Below, piece by piece: positions 57,301 through 64,000 of a stretch of DNA of 64,000 nucleotides (position 1 is its first letter; every line of letters begins with the position of its first letter). This DNA is from Rhodamnia argentea (Eukaryota; Streptophyta; Magnoliopsida; Myrtales; Myrtaceae). A model generated the notes under the pieces. The model had not been told where the DNA came from. It saw nothing but the letters and a program-made list of their open reading frames with translations, and made no database searches. Both the position numbers and the translations under genes were made by a program. The stretch spans positions 7,998,001 to 8,062,000 of the forward strand of contig NC_063150.1 in the NCBI RefSeq assembly GCF_020921035.1, in the 5' to 3' direction.

Positions 57301-57955
57301 ATTTATGTCTGATGAAGTAATTTCCGATCGTTTGTGTATCTTGCAAGTTCCATCGGATGACCATTCGAATTCGATATGGTATATTTGCTAGATCACTGAA
57401 TAATTGGTTGCAATTCATCGGTTTCGGGTGTCACCTAGTTCCACATCTAAAAATTCAGATTATTTTTTTCATGCTACTAAATTTCAATCAGTGTCAATAA
57501 GCAAAAAAAAAAAAAAATGATCATAAAAATTAATTATTAAGGTAATATCAACAATCATTGTTTTTTTTTCATGTAATTAGTTGGCAACTTACCAACACTC
57601 TTTTGAAATGACCGACTTTTATTGTAGTTCACAAACTTTTTACCAAATTTTGTACCAACTTATCATCAAATTTTACTTGCTCCATTTACCAATGTTGGAT
57701 CGAACCTACTAACCCTTACATGAAATTGTCCACTTAAATTAGATAGATTTGTCAACTTTAGTCTCTCAATTCTCCAGTTTCAAGTTCGAATCCTGCTTGA
57801 TATTTTGATGCAAGCCACGAAAAAGAATTCTCAAAGTCATGCAAACATTGACGATTCAACCTTTTATCTGACTTAAAAAGATGGATTTGGTTTGGCGCGC
57901 GAACGATGACTTTTTTAATTTTTTTGGTCGAAGCGAAATATGACTTTGAAGATGG
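57301..57955. other. Intergenic AT-rich stretch
   Basis: I see no gene or defined repeat, only A-runs and degenerate text. Confidence 0.4.
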
Positions 57956-57959
57956 GGAA

Positions 57960-58610
57960 GAATGCCAAAAAAGTTATAAACCTATTATATTAGTGTTATT
58001 TCAGTTATAAATCTTTTAATTATCCTAGATCTTTTAATTGTGTCGGTTTGTCCTAAACCTTTTGCATTTGTGTCAATTAAGCCCATCCGATCAATTTTGG
58101 CTGGGAAAACTCTGATGTGGACACCGGTCATCTTACGTAGCACGGCTAGTGCCGACGTGAATATTTTTTTTATTAATAATTTATTAATATTTTTTTTGGT
58201 TATGTTTCTCTTTTATATCCTTTTCTTTTCTATACTTCTTGTTTCTTCATGGAGGGCCGGCGAGGCGAGAACGTCATCGGGGCTGGGCTAAGGGCATTGC
58301 AACCTCGCCTGCCGCCCTTGCCTGGGGTCGGGCGAGGCCGCGATGACCTCGCTCGGTCTCGGTGAATGTCGTTGGTCCTCAATAAAGAAAAAAGAATAAA
58401 CAAATAAGAAAAGAAAAAAATATTAAAAAGTTATGAGAAAAATGTCCACGCTGGTTGTGTCATGTAGGACGACCGACATTTACGTCTGCAATTTCCGGCT
58501 AAAATTGGTCGGGTGGACTTAATCGGCACAAATGCAAAAGATTTAGTATTGAATTGGCACAACTAAAAGGTTTAGAACTGAATTGTCACCAATATAATAC
58601 ATTTATGACT
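57960..58610. repeat. Full fold-back repeat copy, about 0.65 kb
   Basis: The left arm (aagttataaacctattatattagtg ... cctaaaccttttgcatttgtg ... ccgatcaattttggc ... gatgtggacaccgg) and the inverted right arm (tgtcatgtaggacgaccgaca ... gaattgtcaccaatataatac) enclose a GC-rich core of ggcgagg/cctcgc words (58250-58370), as in the copy at 21.5 kb. Confidence 0.8.
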
Positions 58611-58619
58611 TTTTTTTCA

Positions 58620-59176
58620 TACTTTTCAAGATATTATCTCGCCTCAAGACCGGACAAAAACGGTGAATGAGGATGGCCCGATTTACTGGATTTCTTCTCT
58701 GGATCATCCGAGGGGTACATATACAAAGAGTCATCTGTTGCCGCCCTTCCCTTGTTCCCATCTGTTGTCACGTAGAAAGGCTGCGCGTTGAGTTGTTCCT
58801 CGTTCGTCCGAGATTGCTTTTCTTCCCTGCACTTTTCTCTTCGTAAGTTCACGGAGGGACCTGGCAACAAGTCGGTGCTTGTCCCCTGTTACATGAAGGA
58901 TTTTGTGGTCGACCATTGCATGGTAGTAGGTATCAGCAAGACAATCAAACCATGTGCTCGACTCGATTCAAGCAACACTTCCACTCCATCGTGATTCCGG
59001 ATTCGTTGAATGGTTACTCACTCGAACCCAGAACGCAAAATATATGACGGATTGCGGTATTTGTAGATCGTAATGCTTGGAGAGATGCAGATATTCCCTC
59101 TTATTCGTGAGCTCGCCCCATTTTCACCAACTCTCCCTCAATCAAAAGTCGAAGAATATTGCGTGCGGGCGAATTT
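58620..59176. other. Spacer between fold-back repeat and duplicated TBL/DUF26 unit
   Basis: The open frames here (for example 58788-58994 + and 58634-58870 -) overlap each other and have no family features. Confidence 0.4.
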
Positions 59177-59666
59177 CAATTTGACCTCTGGCTATTGAAG
59201 GCAACATCATCGTCGTGACAATGCAAGGGGGTTTAGGAGCAATTTGATCCTTTCTAATGGCGTTTGCTCCCATTATGCTAGATGGAAACGAGGTGGAGAC
59301 TGGATGTCCGGAGGAACATGTCACTTGGAGACTCTACCCGGCTCTGTCTCCTCCCCTGTCTCCTCCCCTGTTTCGTCGGTCCATCTTAAAGTTTTCTAGC
59401 GGACTCGTTAACCGATCTCGCTCCAACCGAACGGTAAAGGACGACCTCAACGTGCTGAATATCACGACTGTGATGGCAAGCAGAAAAGATTGGCCAATCC
59501 TCTTTACATTGCCCGGGGCCTGAGTCGACTCCTGCTTCACTCCATAAGCAGGATTGTAGCCATTGGCGCTTGCCCCGGTGTTCCGGATATGTGGAATGAA
59601 CTTGTCTATGCTGTATTCCTCGAGCGCAACTCCCAGCGGCCGCGAGATTTGACAAATGCCTCGTGA
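59177..59666 (+). pseudogene. Decayed duplicate of the last TBL exon
   Basis: From about 59287 the sequence follows TBL exon 4 closely: [14 protein letters not shown], then D-C-S-H-W-R-L-P-R-C-S-G in shifted frame, ending D-L-T-N-A-S then TGA at 59664-59666. It has an internal cctgtctcctcc duplication, a TAG at about 59397, another stop near 59522 and no splice acceptor: a deletion joins intron text (gatggaaacgag, compare 54790) straight to exon text. The first 110 bases match TBL intron 3 near 54740-54800. Non-functional. Confidence 0.85.
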
Positions 59667-59906
59667 TTTTAGTGCACACCAGCATAGGACCGCCTCTCGC
59701 TAGATAATTGTTTGGTATTTCACGGAAAATCCGCTTCGGAAAACATATCCTTTGGCAACATATATGTCCACAGCAAATTATTACCGAATCTAATTGTGCA
59801 GACACTTAGCATGAGAAGCAGAACATCTACAGAGTGCCGAACTAGCACTCCGCTTGATTCTAATGAAGTACAACTACGAATTTCACAAAAGACCTCCCAA
59901 TGCCGG

Positions 59907-60301
59907 TTAGTCGCTGAATTTGTATGGTCCGTACCTCATCCTGCAATCACGGAGCCTGAATCGGACTCCCAGACTATTAGGACAGTCGTGCAGCACCAGG
60001 GCTCGGGCGACCTCCAGGCACGTTGCACAATCCGACTTCCGAGTGTGGTGCTGCAGGTGGCGTGGCCGTAGGCGTTCAAGGTAAGGTACGGGGACGAGGT
60101 ATAGTAATCGTAGTTGTCATGGCTCGGGGTCCCGGTTACTAAATCGCCAAGGACATAGGCCGCGCTGTTCCCATAGCCATCCGGGCAATCAAACTCGTTG
60201 CAAATCAAGGATACCGGGGTCGTGTCCAGGTCGCCCCTCGCAGTGCCGGACGTCGAGCAGAGGGCAATGGCGTAAAACGCGAGTTGCGAAAGAACAGCCA
60301 T
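59907..60301 (-). pseudogene. Duplicate DUF26 gene with a one-base deletion
   Basis: The start codon, signal peptide (M-A-V-L-S-Q-L-A-F-Y-A-I-A-L-C) and first half (D-Y-Y-T-S-S-P-Y-L ... G-H-A-T-C-S-T-T-L-G) match the copy at 56.4-56.8 kb. The frame then shifts inside the C-x8-C-x2-C motif at about 60030. In the other frame S-D-C-A-T-C-L-E-V-A-R and C-R-M-R-Y continue to a stop at 59907-59909. The total span is one base short of a multiple of three. As it stands the reading ends with an unrelated tail at 59936. The TATA block upstream is altered compared with the other copy. Confidence 0.8.
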
Positions 60302-63300
60302 ATTTCGAATTGTGATGCACTGGGAAATCCCAAATTCCAAACGGGTTGGGCTACAAATAGGGCAGTTCTATCTTTGGATTCTCCCTCTTCAAATAGGACT
60401 GCTGTTTACGTTATGTCCCCTGTTTTCGTTTGCTGCTTGTTACTTTCCTATATGAATAGATGTGTCGATATGGGGTCTTTGACACATATATTTATATTTA
60501 TATTTTTGTTAATTTATATTTTTCATTTTTTTATAAAATAAATTTTTTTTTAAAGTAAAACTATTTTGGAACGAGAACAAAATGAGAAAAAATCCAGGTG
60601 GAAAAGTTGATACTGTACACATCATACATTTGTGCCAAATCCTATCCGGCTTCATTCCTTACGTTTGGCCAGTCGGACTGTTATTGGGACGACGATATTT
60701 ATCCACGCCGTCTTCTAAAATTAAAATTTCCTCGTGAAAAACTAACTCGCCGGCGAAGTGGGGACAACGGTGCGCACCTTTGACGGCTTCGGCCGACCAT
60801 CTCTCCCCTCGTTTTCCCGCATAATCAGAGGAAATATGTCGACTCGTGTCAGTCTGAACTTATTCCGTACGCGTCCGTCGACCGGAGGTTGCGGGTGCAG
60901 GTGGCGGGTAATAATAAAAAATTATTTTTTATAAATTTTTTTTAGAAAACTTAGAAAAATTTTAATTGCATGCATGAGAGTATTTTAGCAATATTATTTT
61001 CTTAATAAATTATAAAAAAATAAATATTCCATGATTTGTAATACGGGTATAGGTATTGGTCGTTAAATTTGTACCGTATGAAAATAGGTCAAAATGGATT
61101 AAATAGGTCAATATGGGTCGGACGATGTTCGATTTGACTCAAATTTGACCCGACCCACCCATTTAACACCTCTCATAAAACATAGTGTGACACGACGAAG
61201 AGAAAACGGTCGGCATTCCGCATTCATATGCAACGTGGTCGGATGTGATAAAAAAGAAAAAGTTCATGCGATGGTGGCATTCATTTGTGATTCCAAGTCG
61301 ATCGAGCGCCGCTTCATCGAACCCAAAACTAGAGAAATACGATGGATTGCGGTATTTATTGGATGGCAATGCTTCGAGAGGTGCACATTCTTCTGCGCAT
61401 GCGGCGACCGGCGACGAGAGGCGGTCGGCCGGCAACAGGTGGCCATCGGTGTCCGGGCGACCACCGGCGACCATTGCCGAATTTCTCGGGAAAAAAAAAG
61501 GAAAAGAAAGAAACAATAAAAAGGTTATGAAAAATCAGAAAATTTAAAAAAAAACAATGATTTGTTTACGACTCATTTAAACTTATTAGATAACAAATCC
61601 ATTTAATACCTATTAAGTTATTTTTTTTGTCTGATCCTATCTTATCCTATTCTACTATATAAGCAACACTGTATGCGTTATGTGCAGATTATGAAATCCT
61701 GCTCTTCCTCCTCACGCGTCCCCACTTCACTTCCCTCGAAAGTGGGAATTCGAACCTCTCACCTCCCTTTTTTCAAATGGGATTCGGACCCCCAACCTAT
61801 TAAGTTATTAATTAACGTATTTATGATCCAATTGAACTTAATTTTAAAACTTAAATCAACCAACTTATGACATACACTATTTGGAACGTCGTGGAATGCA
61901 TTCGGGGATGCGAACTCGGTGCGCCCACAAAATACTCTGATTCGCTTCCGGATTTGGAGGACCAGACAACAGATCACTACTCCCCTCGCCCGTTGATTCT
62001 GATGCTTTTGCTGACTCTATGCAAACGGATTTGTTCGAGCTCAACTTCAACCTAGAAGATTGCCGGAAAAAAGAAGAAAAAAGACCGTGTGCCCACGATT
62101 CTATGCATATCTAAATAGGGATAACGACGCAAGTAATTCTTGAATTTTAGCTTAATATGCAACGTAATTTATGAACTTTGAATTTATTTAATATGATTTC
62201 TCAAACTTTAACTAAATATGCAATGTTGTCCCCGTATTATATGAAAATGTTCAATGTTGTCCCAATATTTATTCAAATTGAGAGGCGGCGTTGAATATCT
62301 TCATACAGTCATGGACTAAATTAAACATATACAAAAAAAAAAAAAATTTAAGGATGATATTGCACATTGAACTCAATTTTAGGTACCGAATTTAAAGTTA
62401 AAAAACTATATTGCACATTTGGCCAAAGTTCGCGATCTAATGGTATCTTTCCAAATTTGGAACAAAAAAAAGACAAGAAAGATAAATTAATTTACGGCCA
62501 TACCAAAGATTTGTTTACAAATAAATTCAAGTGAAAATATTTAGTTGCAATTCAAGTCATGAATTACAGATTCAAAGTGAACCTTAACTGTTATTCGGTA
62601 AAAAAATCTCTCGAATTCTTTCCCCTTCTTAAAGAATTCGATTAAAGGGATCTTATGGCACGATCCCCAACTCAATTTGGCAATTTAGGAATTTGTAAGA
62701 CTTTAGTGACTTTGATTGCAATCGAACTTCAATGATGATTTTCGGGGTCTCAAATTAGAGGACCCAATTGAGGAAGAGAAAGTTACATAAATAAATCACA
62801 ATGAATATGATATTATCCTTATTCAGATATTTTATCACTCAGTTAATTTGGAGAAATTATGTGGGTGCATACCATAATTGGACCAAATTGGCTGGTTCCG
62901 GTTCCCAAAATTTGAAGTCGGTGATTATTGTCCGGTTCTCAATTCCAGGTATAGACCGAACCACCCGAATCGGAGCGTTATTTTTATTTAATTATTAGCA
63001 AATTAATGAGACTTGATCACATTTTATCATATCTTTAGCGTCTTTTTACCGAGATTGTCATTGATTACATATCCAATATACTAAAGAAGGGTAGTTTATA
63101 CTATGTAGCAACATTTGTAATCTTGTAGGAAATAGGAAAAAAACAAAAAGATTTCACCATCGAATCTTAGACCGACGTTCGATCCGATTCTAAGACTAGG
63201 TGGTTTTGTTCCCGTCTTTCACAAATTGAAAACCGACCCTTTTGGTCTTGGAATCGACCCACCTGGGAAGTGATTACCCCAAGAGAAATAAGTTTTCGCC

Positions 63301-63400
63301 GAAAAGGACAGAAATTGGAGAGGCAAAATTGAAATAAAGTGAAAGTTTTGGGGTAAAACTTACAAAGCCGATGGGCCGTCAAATCTGTAGCGTCTCACAC
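60302..63400. other. Intergenic stretch with degenerate repeats
   Basis: No gene is supported. About 60890-61180 has 'gggtcggacg... atttgacccgacccaccc' text common in plant non-autonomous transposons. About 62100-62440 has 'cttgaattttagcttaatatgcaacgt... aatgttgtcccc' text of a fold-back type, with a partly inverted second half (about 62330-62420). About 62880-63260 repeats the ggttcc/gaaccg words seen near 300-430. Confidence 0.4.
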
Positions 63401-64000
63401 ATCCCCCGTCTTCTGCCAGCCGTTGGATCAGGTTTAAGTCCTGCCCAGGGTTTCTCGTCTCGCGTTCTTCACGCAGCATCTCGTCCTCTACGGCTTTTCT
63501 TCACAGCCGTTCGCTGAGGGCAAACATCTCGTCGGTCTCTCATCTCCATTTTTCGTAGCGCCGCTCGTCCTTCCTCCGCTCCACTGCCGCTATCAGCGAC
63601 CGGGTGGCAGACTAGCGGGCGAGCTCGCCGGTAGGTCCTCCCCGTTTTACTCCCTCTCGGGTTTGGCCTCGAGCTGTGGCGCGAAATTGACGAGCTTCCG
63701 GCCGTTTTTGTGTAGGGGAAGAAGCAGCGGTCGGTGACGTATTCAACGTTGTCGGAAGCTGTGAGGCTGGGACCGTGAGGTGCGTGGAGTTGTCTCTGTA
63801 GAGGGTTTGTCAGGTAAAATTGGATTGCTGTTCCTCTTCAAAATCTGCCATTCGAGCTTGTTGCCGTTAGAGGTTGCATGTTAGGAGGCGAGCAAAAACA
63901 TTGTTGATGCCGTTCAATTTGCGATTCAGTTTGAGATAAGCTACTGCTAATCGTTTTTGGTTGGAAACGGGTTGATTGAAACAGAGCCGTCCAATTCGAG
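63401..64000 (+). other. Possible 5' leader of a gene running off the window
   Basis: Base composition turns CG- and CT-rich, with ctcgtctcgcgttcttcacgc and tcctccgctccactgccgc, and a good donor-like GCCG|GTAGGTCC at about 63629-63638. No coding frame longer than about 60 codons starts here. It could be a leader exon plus intron of a plus-strand gene to the right. Confidence 0.3.

Noticed and set aside
61145-61547. Overlapping frames of 100-124 codons near 61.2-61.5 kb
   Set aside because: Several frames on both strands overlap one another, contain poly-Lys ends from A-runs and show no domain.
1-64000. CRISPR arrays, operons, ribosome binding sites, bacterial insertion sequences
   Set aside because: Intron-containing plant genes throughout; no regularly spaced direct-repeat array with unique spacers was seen.

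Overview
The window is nuclear DNA of a flowering plant. Genes are split by GT-AG introns, including one intron of about 2.1 kb. Long AT-rich intergenic stretches are full of transposon remnants, and all recognisable proteins are plant families: glutathione peroxidase, DVL/RTFL peptide, CUE protein, SmD1, TBL acetyltransferase, DUF26, Bet v 1 and plant mobile domain. A fold-back repeat seen at least seven times reminds me of repeats common in Myrtaceae such as Eucalyptus. That is recollection only, and the species is not proven.

Layout from left to right: a six-exon glutathione peroxidase gene (1.3-5.2 kb, +); a repeat-rich gap; a 51-residue DVL/ROTUNDIFOLIA peptide gene (12.7 kb, +); an eight-exon CUE-domain/coiled-coil gene (15.0-19.5 kb, -); a fold-back repeat; a 12.6-kb Mutator-like element (22.5-35.2 kb); an aspartic-protease-like (xylanase-inhibitor/EDGP type) gene (35.1-36.6 kb, -); fold-back repeats and a 3.1-kb solo LTR (38.8-41.9 kb); a decayed second aspartic-protease-like copy (42.0-43.0 kb, -); the SmD1 spliceosome gene (44.3-46.8 kb, +); a four-exon TBL acetyltransferase gene (51.0-55.6 kb, +); and a DUF26 gene (56.4-56.8 kb, -) with a decayed duplicate of the TBL-exon-4/DUF26 pair at 59.3-60.3 kb. 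The right end may hold the 5' leader of a further gene.

The centre of interest is the Mutator-like element. It has terminal inverted repeats of about 220 bp starting GGGCTTTTTT and a perfect 9-bp target duplication (ACAAATGAC). Its 853-residue MURA-like transposase is intact. A plant-mobile-domain gene is transcribed divergently but carries stops and frameshifts. Two pieces of host genes appear to have been captured with intron signals intact: a PHD-finger fragment and the last exon of a Bet v 1/PR-10 gene. The element landed inside the stop codon of the aspartic-protease-like gene. Joining the flanks at one copy of the duplication recreates an in-frame TGA, so the present gene reads 18 codons into the element.

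The ordinary genes are independent transcription units and are not organised as a pathway. Exon boundaries were set by eye from splice consensus and protein family knowledge. No alignment or database search was run.
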